This document shows positions 17,048 through 25,792 of a stretch of 64,000 nucleotides of DNA, piece by piece. The stretch covers positions 62,001 through 126,000 of the forward strand of contig NZ_UAUI01000003.1 in the NCBI RefSeq assembly GCF_900455735.1. The letters are read 5' to 3'. The notes under the pieces were generated by a model. It had not been told where the DNA came from. It saw nothing but the letters and a program-made list of their open reading frames with translations, and searched no databases. Within the stretch, counting starts at the first letter, position 1; the number at the start of each line of letters is the position of its first letter. The stretch comes from Rhodococcus wratislaviensis. Lineage in GTDB: Bacteria > Actinomycetota > Actinomycetes > Mycobacteriales > Mycobacteriaceae. The position numbers were made by a program, and so were the translations under genes.

Positions 17048-18397
17048 ATGTCAGTTGATGCAGCGGCGATCATCGTGGCGATCACCACCGCAGCGGGGGC
17101 CATCGTTCAGGGAGCGGACATACCGCAGCCGGTGAAAGATCAAGCAGCAGAAGCAATTCAGGTGGTCGAGCAGGCCTCACCCGACGTTCAGAAACAAGTA
17201 AACGACGCGATATCGACCCTCCCGGAACCGGCCCGCGTGCAGGCCGAGCAGATGGTGGCGCAGGCCTCGGATGTGGTGAAGCAGGCAACCGACCCCTACA
17301 TTCCGCCGCCGCCCGCCGTCGAGGCGGCACCGCCTCCTGCCCCGGTTCCCCCACTGGCACTCCCGGACACGCCGCTCGACCAACCCCCCGCGATGAGCGC
17401 CCCCGACGTCGGAACGGCGATCGGGGGCCTTGCCGCTCTGCCGGGGGTCCCGGCCCTGATCAGCGGACTCGGATCGCTGATCCCGTCCGTCCCCGCCGGT
17501 TTCCCCGGGGTGTCGCTCGCGCCGGTCGGTGCCATCGCCGTCTTCGCGCCGTGGATCCGCAAGGCCGGGTCGCTGTGCGAGGGCATCAAGCCGCCGACGC
17601 TGGCGGCCCTGTACTCGGTCGAGAACGGTTTCCGCTACGGCGCGACCTCACCCGTGTCCCGGGCAGGAGCCCGCGGTCCCGGTCAGTTCATGCCCCCTGC
17701 CTGGGCCAAATACGGCAAGGACGCGGACGGTGACGGCAAGGTCGACATCAACGGTGTCGCCGACCCGATGATGGCGTCCGGTCAGATGCTGTGCGACCTG
17801 TTCGGGCAGATCGAGGGGTGGAAGAAGGAGGGTGTGGTCAAGGGCGACACCCTCGACCTCACGATCGCCGCCTACAACGCCGGGGCGGGTGCGGTCCGGA
17901 CCGCCGGTGGCATGCCCGCCGGAAAGTTCGACTACGAGCACGAAACGCAGCCGTACGTCGCACGGATCCGATCGCTGGAGGAATCGTTCGCGCGGATGCT
18001 GTCGCCGTTCTTCTACGGTGCTGCTGCGGGTGACACGAGCCGCGTCGTCGAAGCGGCCATGCGGTTCATCGGTCTGCCGTACGTGTGGGGTGGCGGCAAC
18101 ATCAACGGACCGTCCGGCGGCGGTTTCGACTGCTCGGGTCTGACGTCGTTCGCCGTGTACGCCGCAACCGGCGTCACACTGCCCCGCACGTCGGAAACGC
18201 AGTGGAAAGTCGGTGTGGAGGTGCCGCTGTCGCAGGCCAGGCCCGGAGACCTGCTGTTCGGCAACTGGCAGTCGGGTGGTCCGGGACACGTGGCGATCTA
18301 CGTCGGAAACGGCCAGATGCTGCACGCCCCGACGACGGGCGACGTGGTGCGCATCGGTCCCGTGTTCGCCGACATGAAGGCCCGCAGGGTCTTCTGA
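17048..18397 (+). CDS. Two-domain peptidoglycan hydrolase: lytic transglycosylase plus NlpC/P60
   Basis: 449 residues. After an Ala/Pro-rich N-terminal third comes a transglycosylase-like domain at about 180-310, with the presumed catalytic Glu in YSVENGFRYGA and the stretch RGPGQFMPPAWAKYG. Then an NlpC/P60 endopeptidase fills about 335-449, with Cys in GGFDCSGLTSF and His in GPGHVAIYVGNG. Together they would cut glycan strands and stem peptides in the wall. The N terminus (MSVDAAAIIVAITTAAG) is hydrophobic but lacks the usual basic start of a signal peptide, so the export route is unclear. The ribosome binding site is GGAGGAGGAG. A terminator shared with greA follows. Confidence 0.88.
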   Translation: MSVDAAAIIVAITTAAGAIVQGADIPQPVKDQAAEAIQVVEQASPDVQKQVNDAISTLPEPARVQAEQMVAQASDVVKQATDPYIPPPPAVEAAPPPAPVPPLALPDTPLDQPPAMSAPDVGTAIGGLAALPGVPALISGLGSLIPSVPAGFPGVSLAPVGAIAVFAPWIRKAGSLCEGIKPPTLAALYSVENGFRYGATSPVSRAGARGPGQFMPPAWAKYGKDADGDGKVDINGVADPMMASGQMLCDLFGQIEGWKKEGVVKGDTLDLTIAAYNAGAGAVRTAGGMPAGKFDYEHETQPYVARIRSLEESFARMLSPFFYGAAAGDTSRVVEAAMRFIGLPYVWGGGNINGPSGGGFDCSGLTSFAVYAATGVTLPRTSETQWKVGVEVPLSQARPGDLLFGNWQSGGPGHVAIYVGNGQMLHAPTTGDVVRIGPVFADMKARRVF

Positions 18398-18421
18398 TTC
18401 CACGCACAGGCGTCGATGCAG

Positions 18422-18460
18422 AAAACTCCGGCCCGGGCGCTGGGCCCGGACCGGAGTTTT
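18422..18460. terminator. Bidirectional terminator between nlpC/P60 gene and greA
   Basis: AAAACTCCGGCCCGGGC pairs with GCCCGGACCGGAGTTTT across a short loop with one mismatch. A run of A precedes and a run of T follows, so it works as an intrinsic terminator for both converging genes. Confidence 0.85.
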
Positions 18461-18477
18461 CGGCGGTGGATCCGAGA

Positions 18478-18972
18478 TCAGCTGTGGTACGGCTCCGCGC
18501 TGACGAGCGTCACCTTCATGCTGCTGCCGTTGGGCAGCGTGTATTCGCGGGTTTCGCCGACCTTCGCCTCGAGCAGTGCGCCACCCAGCGGGGAGTTGGG
18601 GGAGTAGACCTCGAGCTTGTTGTCGCGTGCACCCTCTTCGCGGGTGGCGATCAGGAACGTCTCGGTGTCCTTCTCGTCGCCGTCGTAGTACACCTTCACC
18701 ACGGAACCGGGCAGTGCGACACCGGACTGGGTGGGCGCTTCGCCGACCTTCGCGCTGTTCAGGAGTTCCTGAAGCTGGCGGATGCGTGCCTCCTGCTGAC
18801 CCTGCTCTTCGCGGGCCGCGTGGTAGCCACCGTTCTCCTTCAGATCGCCCTCTTCGCGACGCTCGTTGATCTCGGCGGCGATGACCGGACGATTGGCAAT
18901 GAGCTGGTCGAGTTCGCTCTTGAGCCTGTCATGTGACTCCTGGGTCAGCCAGGTCACCTGGGTCTCGGTCAT
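18478..18972 (-). CDS. greA: Transcription elongation factor GreA
   Basis: 164 residues, the normal GreA length. It enters the secondary channel of RNA polymerase and stimulates cleavage of backtracked RNA. The N-terminal coiled coil carries the acidic tip in [20 protein letters not shown]. The C-terminal FKBP-like domain contains [17 protein letters not shown]. The ATG at 18972 has GGGAG eight bases upstream and gives [17 protein letters not shown]; the open frame upstream of it is not used. It lies next to the DUF4307 gene on the same strand, as in Rv1080c/Rv1081c. A 27-bp dyad lies in the leader region. Confidence 0.96.
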   Translation of the reverse strand: MTETQVTWLTQESHDRLKSELDQLIANRPVIAAEINERREEGDLKENGGYHAAREEQGQQEARIRQLQELLNSAKVGEAPTQSGVALPGSVVKVYYDGDEKDTETFLIATREEGARDNKLEVYSPNSPLGGALLEAKVGETREYTLPNGSSMKVTLVSAEPYHS

Positions 18973-19101
18973 CTCGATCACTCCCTCGTAGTTGGAGCCG
19001 CCGGGCTCCCTCGACAGACCACTGCAACAGCAGTGATCAACGGCTCGGCGCAATGCGACGGCCGGGGCCGTTCGTTTTCCGCCTTGCCGCCAATGCAGCA
19101 A

Positions 19102-19128
19102 TACACGGTTCCAAACCGGAACCGTGTA
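19102..19128. promoter_or_regulatory. 27-bp dyad between the DUF4307 gene and greA
   Basis: Perfect 11-bp arms TACACGGTTCC and GGAACCGTGTA around AAACC, 130 bp upstream of greA and about 70 bp past the DUF4307 stop. It could be a terminator for DUF4307 or an operator for greA. Confidence 0.5.
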
Positions 19129-19199
19129 CCAGGCGATTCTAGCACGATCGGGGAGCGCAAACCCCTAATAACCCGAACGGTCGCTCGGGTGTGCTGGTC

Positions 19200-19625
19200 T
19201 CAGCCGCCGGTCAGATAGGCGGGAACGTCCAGGCTGCAGCCGTAGATGTCGCCCATCGCGGGCGGGCGCGACGTGAAGACGGGGGCGGTGACTTTCACCG
19301 TCTGGTCTTCGCCGCCGGCGATGTAGACCTCGCGGCGGCCGGTCTCGGAACCGTCCTTGGAGCGGGAGCGGACGATGCAGACCGCCGCCTGGGACGGATC
19401 CTCACGGGTGACGGTGAACGTGATGTCCAGCTGCGAGTCGCTCACCAGATCGAACGACGTGGCTTCACTGTCGATCTCGGAGACGGCGAACTTGTTGTAT
19501 GCGACGACCGCCACGATCACGCCCACGACCACGACCGCCGCGGAAAGGGCCCACACGAGCCAGCGCTTCGGGCGCGCAGGCTTTGCCGCGGCTGTGTATC
19601 GGCCCGGGGGAAGCGTTCTCGTCAT
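19200..19625 (-). CDS. DUF4307 membrane protein (Rv1081c-like)
   Basis: 141 residues with one transmembrane helix after a basic N terminus ([20 protein letters not shown]) and an outside domain of about 95 residues. The outer domain reads [18 protein letters not shown] and ends near [11 protein letters not shown]; its two Cys could form a disulfide. The length and pattern fit DUF4307, a single-pass family confined to actinobacteria, function unknown. It is divergent from mca and upstream of greA. The position next to mca is conserved in mycobacteria, but no link to mycothiol is shown. Confidence 0.8.
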   Translation of the reverse strand: MTRTLPPGRYTAAAKPARPKRWLVWALSAAVVVVGVIVAVVAYNKFAVSEIDSEATSFDLVSDSQLDITFTVTREDPSQAAVCIVRSRSKDGSETGRREVYIAGGEDQTVKVTAPVFTSRPPAMGDIYGCSLDVPAYLTGG

Positions 19626-19816
19626 CTCTCAACTCTCGTACCGCTCCGGTTCCACGTAACTCACAGCACTCGAGCGGGGGCACGGCTGCAAGCGGAACTC
19701 TCGGGTGGAACTATAGAGGACGTGCGTCAGTGCGCCGTCAGCGATGGCGGAGGGCGAGAGCGTGCGACACGGACAAGCCGGCAACGGCTACTGGCGAAGT
19801 TGAGGTGAACGAATAC

Positions 19817-20695
19817 GTGAGCGGATTCCGGCTCATGGCCGTCCATGCCCATCCCGACGACGAGTCGAGCAAGGGTGCCGCGACAACGGCCCGTTACGCC
19901 GCAGAGGGCAACGAAGTGAAGGTCGTGACGTTGACCGGGGGTGAACGTGGCGACATCCTCAACCCCGCGATGGACGTGCCCGGGGTGCGTGACCGCATCC
20001 ACGAGGTCCGCATCGAGGAGATGGCCGAGGCGGCGCGCATCCTCGGAGTCCAGCACCAGTGGATGGGATTCGTCGACTCCGGTCTACCCGAGGGCGACCC
20101 GAAACCGCCGCTGCCGGAGGGCTGCTTCGCGCTCGTTCCGCTCGAGGAGTCGACCGAGGCACTGGTGCGTGCAATCCGCGAGTTCCGTCCGCACGTCATG
20201 ACCACGTACGACGAGAACGGCGGCTACCCGCACCCCGATCACATCCGTTGCCATGAGGTGTCGATGGCCGCGTACGAGGCCGCTGCCGACCCGGAGCGGT
20301 TCCCCGACGCCGGGGAACCGTGGAAGGTGCAGAAGGTCTACTACTCGCACGGCTTCATCCGGAAGCGTCTGCTGCAGTTCCAGGAGGAGTACGACCGCCG
20401 CGGCGAAGAGTTCCCGATGGCCGAGTGGCTCAAGAAGTGGAAGACCGAGCAGGGCGACCTGATGGCACGCGTCACCACCCAGATCACGTGCGGCGACTAC
20501 TTCCCGCAGCGCGACGACGCGTTGCGGGCCCACGCGACGCAGATCGACCCGAACGGCTCGTTCTTCGCGGTTCCGCTCGAGATTCAGCAGAAGATCTGGC
20601 CGACCGAGGAATTCGAGCTCGCCAAGACCCGCGTCACCACCTCCATCCCGGAGAACGACCTGTTCGCGGGCATCCATGAGGACGGACAGCAGTGA
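19817..20695 (+). CDS. mca: Mycothiol S-conjugate amidase
   Basis: 292 residues. It cleaves the amide bond of mycothiol S-conjugates, releasing mercapturic acids for export and recycling the glucosamine-inositol part, so it detoxifies electrophiles and drugs. Zinc-binding motifs AHPDDE at 11-16 and HPDHIRCH are intact; VTLTGGERG and [14 protein letters not shown] match the LmbE-like fold. The GTG at 19817 was chosen because the protein then reads [20 protein letters not shown], as in M. tuberculosis Mca. GAGG lies 11 bases upstream; the GTG at 19805 is possible. The next gene overlaps its stop by four bases. Confidence 0.94.
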   Translation: MSGFRLMAVHAHPDDESSKGAATTARYAAEGNEVKVVTLTGGERGDILNPAMDVPGVRDRIHEVRIEEMAEAARILGVQHQWMGFVDSGLPEGDPKPPLPEGCFALVPLEESTEALVRAIREFRPHVMTTYDENGGYPHPDHIRCHEVSMAAYEAAADPERFPDAGEPWKVQKVYYSHGFIRKRLLQFQEEYDRRGEEFPMAEWLKKWKTEQGDLMARVTTQITCGDYFPQRDDALRAHATQIDPNGSFFAVPLEIQQKIWPTEEFELAKTRVTTSIPENDLFAGIHEDGQQ

Positions 20696-21012
20696 ATGCG
20701 TTGACGGTGAGCATTGTGGCCGGCGCGGCGGACGTCCTGGCGCAGACGCCGAGCACCCCGTCCGGTCCCGAGTTCGGCAAGGCGTCGCCCATCGGCCTCG
20801 TCGTCATTCTCGCGCTGCTCGCGGGTGTGGTGCTGCTGGTGCGGTCGATGAACAAGAAGCTCAAGAACCTGCCCGAGACGTTCGAGCCGGAGCACCCCGA
20901 ACCGGACCAGGAAGTGGACGAGGGCACCGACCGCGGCGCGATCCACGGTGGCGGGCCGAGCAGCACCGAACCGCCGAAGCCCACGGACACCCCGCCGAAC
21001 CTGCAGAAGTAG
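20692..21012 (+). CDS. Small single-pass membrane protein (Rv1083-like)
   Basis: 106 residues. A short N-terminal part, then one membrane helix [21 protein letters not shown], a basic patch NKKLKNLPE and a polar, Pro/Glu-rich tail ([15 protein letters not shown]). The GTG start overlaps the mca stop (GTGA), so translation is coupled to mca. It matches the gene after mca in M. tuberculosis by position, size and design. Function unknown. Confidence 0.75.
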   Translation: MNALTVSIVAGAADVLAQTPSTPSGPEFGKASPIGLVVILALLAGVVLLVRSMNKKLKNLPETFEPEHPEPDQEVDEGTDRGAIHGGGPSSTEPPKPTDTPPNLQK

Positions 21013-21029
21013 TCGAACAGGAGCTGGAC

Positions 21030-23045
21030 ATGGACCCGCGCGCACAGAACACACTCGGTGGGTCCACCAGCCCCTATCTGCGACAGCACGCCGAGAACCC
21101 CGTGCACTGGCAGCAGTGGGGTCCGGAGGCGACCGAGTGGGCGCGCGAGCGGGACGTTCCGATCCTGTTGTCGATCGGATACTCGGCGTGCCACTGGTGC
21201 CATGTGATGGCCCACGAGTCCTTCGAGGACGAGGCGGTGGCGTCGCTGATGAACGAGCATTTCGTGTGCGTCAAGGTGGACCGCGAGGAGCGTCCCGATC
21301 TCGATGCCGTGTACATGAACGCCACGGTCGCGATGACCGGCCAGGGTGGCTGGCCGATGACGTGCTTCCTCACGCCCGGCGGCGCCCCGTTCTACTGCGG
21401 CACCTACTACCCGGCCGAGCCGCGTGGCGGCATGCCGTCCTTCACCCAGCTGCTGAGTGCCATCGCCGACACGTGGCGGGACCGCCGCGGTGACGTCGAC
21501 GACGCGGCCGCCTCCGTGGTCGCCGAGCTGCGGCGGGGAGCCGGCGGCATCCCCGAGGGCGATGTCCGGGTGGACGCGGCCCTGCTCGACGCGGCCGCCG
21601 GAGCCGTGCTGCGGGACGAGGACGCCGACCGCGGCGGGTTCGGGGGAGCCCCCAAGTTTCCGCCGTCCGCGCTGATGGAAGGCCTGCTGCGCACGTACGA
21701 GCGGTCCGGCGACGACGACGTGCTCGGTGTCGTGGCGCGGACGGCGTCGGCGATGGCGCGCGGCGGCATCTGCGACCAGCTCGGCGGCGGTTTCGCCCGG
21801 TACTCGGTCGACGCCGCGTGGGTGGTGCCGCACTTCGAGAAGATGCTCTACGACAACGCCCAGCTGCTGCGCGCCTACGCGCACCTGGGCCGGCGCACGG
21901 GCTCGGACCTGGCCGTCCGTGTCACCGAGGAGACCGTCGAGTTCCTGCTGCGCGATCTGCGCACCGACAACGGGTCGTTCGCGTCCGCCCTCGACGCCGA
22001 TACCGAGGGCGTCGAGGGACTCACGTACGTGTGGACCCCCGAGCAGCTCGTCGAGGTTCTCGGTCCCGAGGACGGGGAGTGGGCGGCCCGGGTGTTCGCG
22101 GTGACCGCGGACGGCACGTTCGAGGCAGGCACGTCCGTCCTGCAGCTTCCGCGCGATCCGGACGACTGGGACCGCTGGCGCCGGATCCGGGACACGCTGC
22201 TCGCCCGGCGTGCGACGCGGCCGCAGCCGGGGCGCGACGACAAGGTGGTCACCGCCTGGAACGGCCTCACGATCACCGCGCTCGCCGAGGCCGGCGCCGG
22301 GCTCGGCAGGCCGGAGTGGGTGGCCGCCGCCGCGGACTGCGCGCGTGCGGTCCTGGGATTGCACGTCGTCGACGGGCGCCTGCGGAGGGCGTCCCTGGGA
22401 GCGTCGGTGGGCGAATCGGCCGGGGTGCTCGAGGACTACGCCTGCCTGGCGACGGGCCTCCTCGCGTTGTATCAGGCGACCGGCGACAGCGAGTGGCTGA
22501 CGCACGCGCGGGCGCTGCTGGACCGCGCCCTCATCCATTTCGCCGACGACGAGCGGCCGGGCAGCTGGTTCGACACCGCCGACGACGCCGAGTCCCTGGT
22601 GACCCGTCCCCGCGACCCGGTCGACGGTGCGACGCCGTCCGGGGCGTCGTGTCTGGTCGAGGCGCTGCTCACCGCGGCCGCGGTGGCCGACGGGGAGGCG
22701 TCGGGACGTTATGCGACCGCGGCCGCCGAATCGCTCGACCGGGTGGCCCTGCTGCTGGAGCGGGCACCGCGATCGGCCGGGCACTGGCTCGCAGTGGCGG
22801 AGGCGTCGGTGCGCGGCCCGATCCAGGTGGCCGTGGCAACCGACGGCGATCCCGTCCTGCTCCGGGAGGCGCGCAGACTCGCGCCCGGCGGTGCCGTCGT
22901 GGTCGGCGGCGAACCGGACTCGTCCCCGCTTCTCGCCGACCGGCCGCTGGTCGGCGGCGCGTCCGCGGCGTACGTCTGCCGTGGGTTCGTGTGCGACCGC
23001 CCGGTGTCGACGGTCGAGGATCTCGGTGCCGCGTTGAGCCGGTAG
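21030..23045 (+). CDS. Thioredoxin-domain protein, YyaL/SSP411 family (DUF255)
   Basis: 671 residues. The N-terminal thioredoxin-like domain has the unusual active-site motif ACHWCHVM (CxxC with His) and DREERPDLD, both hallmarks of DUF255/YyaL proteins. The remaining about 500 residues resemble the alpha/alpha six-barrel of glycoside hydrolases and epimerases, with DQLGGGFARYSVD, PHFEKMLYDNAQLL and DDKVVTAWNGL. The biochemical role is not established. The ATG at 21030 has AGGAG 6 bases upstream. It is the third gene of the mca cluster and corresponds to Rv1084. Confidence 0.9.
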   Translation: MDPRAQNTLGGSTSPYLRQHAENPVHWQQWGPEATEWARERDVPILLSIGYSACHWCHVMAHESFEDEAVASLMNEHFVCVKVDREERPDLDAVYMNATVAMTGQGGWPMTCFLTPGGAPFYCGTYYPAEPRGGMPSFTQLLSAIADTWRDRRGDVDDAAASVVAELRRGAGGIPEGDVRVDAALLDAAAGAVLRDEDADRGGFGGAPKFPPSALMEGLLRTYERSGDDDVLGVVARTASAMARGGICDQLGGGFARYSVDAAWVVPHFEKMLYDNAQLLRAYAHLGRRTGSDLAVRVTEETVEFLLRDLRTDNGSFASALDADTEGVEGLTYVWTPEQLVEVLGPEDGEWAARVFAVTADGTFEAGTSVLQLPRDPDDWDRWRRIRDTLLARRATRPQPGRDDKVVTAWNGLTITALAEAGAGLGRPEWVAAAADCARAVLGLHVVDGRLRRASLGASVGESAGVLEDYACLATGLLALYQATGDSEWLTHARALLDRALIHFADDERPGSWFDTADDAESLVTRPRDPVDGATPSGASCLVEALLTAAAVADGEASGRYATAAAESLDRVALLLERAPRSAGHWLAVAEASVRGPIQVAVATDGDPVLLREARRLAPGGAVVVGGEPDSSPLLADRPLVGGASAAYVCRGFVCDRPVSTVEDLGAALSR

Positions 23046-23051
23046 TCCGGC

Positions 23052-23720
23052 CTACCGGAACACCACCAGCCACACGGCGATGTAGTGACACAGCGCGGCG
23101 ATGACGGTGGCGGCGTGGAAGAACTCGTGATGCCCGAACGTGGTGGGCCAGGGGTTGGGCCACTTGGTGGCGTAGAGGATCGCGCCGACCGAGTAGAGGA
23201 TGCCGCCGATCAGCAGCAGCACCATCGGGACGACGCCGACCTCGTGCGTCAGTTCGGGGGCTACCGGAACGATGGCCCAGCCGAGCAGCAGGTAGAGCGG
23301 CACTCCGACCCAGCGCGGTGCCGTCGGCCACAGCATTTTCAGCGCGACCCCGGCGAGCGCTCCCGCCCACACGACGATCAGCAGCGTCCGGCCGGTGTCG
23401 GGCGGAAGTCCCAGCACCGCGAACGGGGTGTAGCTGCCGGCGATGAACAGGAAGATCATCGAATGGTCCGCGCGCTTCATCCACGTGCGGGCCGAGACGG
23501 TGTTCCAGTGGATGCGGTGGTAGGTGGCGCTGACCCCGAACACACCGCACACCGTGAGGCTGTAGACGGCAGTGGCGAGCGCCGCTTCCCCGGACACCTG
23601 GGTGCCCGACAGCGTGACGAGGACGATGCCGGCGATCACGGAGACGCCGAACGCCCACAGGTGGATCCACCCTCGCAGTCGGGGCTTGACGGGCAATTCG
23701 TCGAGGCCGAAAGCGGTCAC
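23052..23720 (-). CDS. Hemolysin III family membrane protein (PAQR-like)
   Basis: 222 residues with about seven membrane helices. Family motifs include the Ser and His region GVSATYHRIHW after helix 2, MKRADHSMIFLFIAGSYTPFA, and the C-terminal HHEFFHAATVIAALCHYIAVW. These carry the histidines and Asp that bind a metal in the PAQR/hemolysin III superfamily, which is linked to lipid amide hydrolysis or membrane fluidity control. The GTG start has AGAGG six bases upstream. It converges with the YyaL-like gene. A perfect 24-bp dyad sits 28 bp upstream, so a TetR-type repressor may control it. Confidence 0.88.
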   Translation of the reverse strand: MTAFGLDELPVKPRLRGWIHLWAFGVSVIAGIVLVTLSGTQVSGEAALATAVYSLTVCGVFGVSATYHRIHWNTVSARTWMKRADHSMIFLFIAGSYTPFAVLGLPPDTGRTLLIVVWAGALAGVALKMLWPTAPRWVGVPLYLLLGWAIVPVAPELTHEVGVVPMVLLLIGGILYSVGAILYATKWPNPWPTTFGHHEFFHAATVIAALCHYIAVWLVVFR

Positions 23721-23748
23721 TGAACACCTCTTCTCGCTGTGCGTGGCA

Positions 23749-23772
23749 CTAACCTACGCAACCGTAGGTTAG
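23749..23772. promoter_or_regulatory. TetR-type operator dyad upstream of hemolysin III
   Basis: Perfect 10-bp arms CTAACCTACG and CGTAGGTTAG around CAAC. It ends 28 bp before the hemolysin III start codon and lies in the divergent gap with the prenyl synthase gene. Confidence 0.65.
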
Positions 23773-23867
23773 CTTGTGGTGAGAGCGTACCCGTCGGTAG
23801 CAGGAAGTCGTGCGCTGTGTGACGGCCGTCGCGGATCACCTTCGGCTGCGGCGTAGTCTTGCGTGTC

Positions 23868-23885
23868 ATGGTGATCTCCAGGTGA
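23868..23885 (+). other. Five-codon leader ORF overlapping the prenyl synthase start
   Basis: ATG GTG ATC TCC AGG TGA reads MVISR and its stop overlaps the GTG start of the next gene (GTGA). A -10-like TAGTCT at 23854-23859 ends eight bases before this ATG, so the ORF could be translated from a leaderless transcript and couple translation. Confidence 0.35.
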
Positions 23886-24649
23886 GTGCGCGAGGACTGC
23901 TGTACAGCATCTACGAGCGTCGGCTACTCAAGCGGCTCGACGGTCTACAGCACCCTCGGCACATTGCCGTGATGTGCGACGGCAACCGGCGGTGGGCCCG
24001 GGAGAACGGCTTCGAGGACGTCAGCCACGGCCACCGCATGGGCGCCCTGAAGATTTCCGAGATGCTCGGCTGGTGCGACGCCGCGGGCATCGAGATGGCC
24101 ACCATCTACCTGCTGTCCACCGAGAACCTGCGCCGCGACCCGGAGGAACTCGACACCCTGCTCGAGATCATCACGGACGTCGTCGAGGAGATCTCCGGCC
24201 CGGACAAGAATTGGAGCGTCAAGATCGTCGGCGCCCTCGACCTCCTGCCCGCCGAACAGTCGCGGCGTCTGCGCGACGCGGCCGCCGGGACCGAGGGTCG
24301 CACCGGGACCCACGTCAACGTCGCGATCGGGTACGGCGGCCGTCAGGAGATCGCCGACGCCGTGCAGTCGCTGCTCAGTGAGAAGCTCCTCGCGGGACTG
24401 TCGGGGGACGCACTCGTGAAATCGATCACAGTCGACGGCATCGACGGACACCTCTACACGTCCGGCCAGCCCGACCCCGACCTCGTGATCCGCACGTCGG
24501 GGGAGCAGCGGCTGTCGGGGTTCCTGCTGTGGCAGAGCGCCTACTCGGAGATCTGGTTCACGGAGGCGTACTGGCCCGAGTTCCGCCGCGTCGACTTCCT
24601 CCGCGCGCTCCGCGACTACGCCGCCCGGCACCGCCGCTTCGGCGTCTGA
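23882..24649 (+). CDS. Short-chain Z-prenyl diphosphate synthase (Rv1086-like)
   Basis: 255 residues of the cis-prenyltransferase family. The diphosphate-binding signature is MCDGNRRWAR at about 31-40 with catalytic Asp33. YLLSTENL and the C-terminal RTSGEQRLSGFLLWQSAYSE also fit. By close resemblance to Rv1086 it should make Z,E-farnesyl diphosphate, the primer for decaprenyl phosphate in cell-wall synthesis; the long-chain enzyme is encoded elsewhere. Product length is inferred from that similarity and synteny. The GTG at 23882 is chosen because the protein then starts VSARGLLYSIYERRLL, and it overlaps a five-codon leader ORF. Confidence 0.88.
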   Translation: MSARGLLYSIYERRLLKRLDGLQHPRHIAVMCDGNRRWARENGFEDVSHGHRMGALKISEMLGWCDAAGIEMATIYLLSTENLRRDPEELDTLLEIITDVVEEISGPDKNWSVKIVGALDLLPAEQSRRLRDAAAGTEGRTGTHVNVAIGYGGRQEIADAVQSLLSEKLLAGLSGDALVKSITVDGIDGHLYTSGQPDPDLVIRTSGEQRLSGFLLWQSAYSEIWFTEAYWPEFRRVDFLRALRDYAARHRRFGV

Positions 24650-24650
24650 C

Positions 24651-24690
24651 GTGAGTGGCGAAGCGTGCCGGAACGCACTTCGCCACTCAC
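24651..24690. repeat. GTGAGTGG palindrome, copy 3
   Basis: GTGAGTGGCGAAG and CTTCGCCACTCAC pair around a partly matched centre. It exactly fills the gap between the prenyl synthase stop and the coaA stop, so it probably terminates both. The flanking mini-hairpins of other copies are absent. Confidence 0.8.
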
Positions 24691-25623
24691 CTACAGCTTC
24701 CGCAGCCGCAGCCGGTTGATCGAATGATTGGCGTCCTTGCGCAGCACGAGCGTGGCGCGCGGACGCGTCGGCAGGATGTTCTCCACGAGGTTCGGCCGGT
24801 TGATGTTGTGCCAGATCTCCTGAGCGGCAGCCGTCGCGTCCCGGTCGGACAGCCCGGCGTAGTGGTGGAAGTGCGCGTCGGGGTCGGAGAACGACGTCTT
24901 CCGCAGCGCGAGAAAACGCTGGATGTACCAGTTCTCGATGTCCTCGATGCGGGCGTCGACGTAGATCGAGAAGTCGAACAGGTCCGACACCATCAGCCGC
25001 GGACCGGTCTGCAGCACGTTGAGACCCTCGATGATGAGGATGTCGGGCTGCCGGATCAGGTGGTACTGGCCCGGGATGATGTCGTACGAGATGTGTGAAT
25101 AGACAGGCGCGGCCACCTCTTCGGCCCCCGACTTCACCTCGGTGACGAACCGGAGCAGCTTGCGGCGGTCGTAACTCTCGGGAAAGCCCTTGCGGTGCAT
25201 GATCCCGCGGCGGTTCAGCTCGGCCGTCTGGTAGAGGAAGCCGTCCGTCGTCACCAGGTCGACGCGCGGGTGGTGCTCCCAGCGCGCGAGGAGGGCCTGG
25301 AGGACACGGGCGGTGGTGGACTTGCCGACCGCGACACTGCCTGCGACGCCGATCACGAACGGCACCTGCTGGTCGGGGTGCTTCTCGCCGAGGAACGTCG
25401 CGGTCGCGGCGAACAGTCGCTGCCTCGCCGCGACCTGCAGGTGGATGAGACGCGACAGCGGCAGGTACACCTCCGCGACCTCTTCGAGGTCGATCTGCTC
25501 GCCGAGGCCCCGCAGCCCGTACAGCTCTTCCTCGGTGAGGACGAGTGGCGTCGACTTACGCAGTGTGCGCCACTGCTTCCGGTCGAATTCGACGTACGGA
25601 CTGGACTCGCTCGTCCGCGCCAT
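24691..25623 (-). CDS. coaA: Pantothenate kinase, type I
   Basis: 310 residues. It phosphorylates pantothenate with ATP, the first and controlled step of CoA synthesis, in the cytosol. The P-loop is [12 protein letters not shown] near 95-106. [13 protein letters not shown] and the Asp/Tyr-rich region [18 protein letters not shown] are typical of bacterial CoaA. The size and C terminus match M. tuberculosis CoaA (Rv1092c). CoA feedback inhibition is expected from the family. A dyad just upstream of the ATG may fold over its ribosome binding region. Confidence 0.95.
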   Translation of the reverse strand: MARTSESSPYVEFDRKQWRTLRKSTPLVLTEEELYGLRGLGEQIDLEEVAEVYLPLSRLIHLQVAARQRLFAATATFLGEKHPDQQVPFVIGVAGSVAVGKSTTARVLQALLARWEHHPRVDLVTTDGFLYQTAELNRRGIMHRKGFPESYDRRKLLRFVTEVKSGAEEVAAPVYSHISYDIIPGQYHLIRQPDILIIEGLNVLQTGPRLMVSDLFDFSIYVDARIEDIENWYIQRFLALRKTSFSDPDAHFHHYAGLSDRDATAAAQEIWHNINRPNLVENILPTRPRATLVLRKDANHSINRLRLRKL

Positions 25624-25628
25624 CAGTT

Positions 25629-25662
25629 CCGCTCACACTCGGGTACACGGGGGAGTGAGCGG
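25629..25662 (-). promoter_or_regulatory. Inverted repeat in the coaA leader
   Basis: CCGCTCAC and GTGAGCGG form perfect 8-bp arms around 18 bases, ending 6 bases before the coaA ATG. In the mRNA the arm nearest the start codon would hold the purine-rich GAGCGGA, the only candidate ribosome binding site. Confidence 0.35.
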
Positions 25663-25792
25663 TCCATGCCCAGAATCTCTGCCGTCGTCGTTGCGCTGGC
25701 GAGTAGCGGTTGCATAGTCGGATTGTGCTTGGTGCCACAGGCTGCGCTGTCGGCGGGTCGGGCAGACGCGTCTGCGACTAAGGTCGGACGGC

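Noticed and set aside
20634..22784. A 716-codon open frame antisense to the YyaL-like gene
   Set aside because: Shadow of the real gene; no conserved domain recognised.
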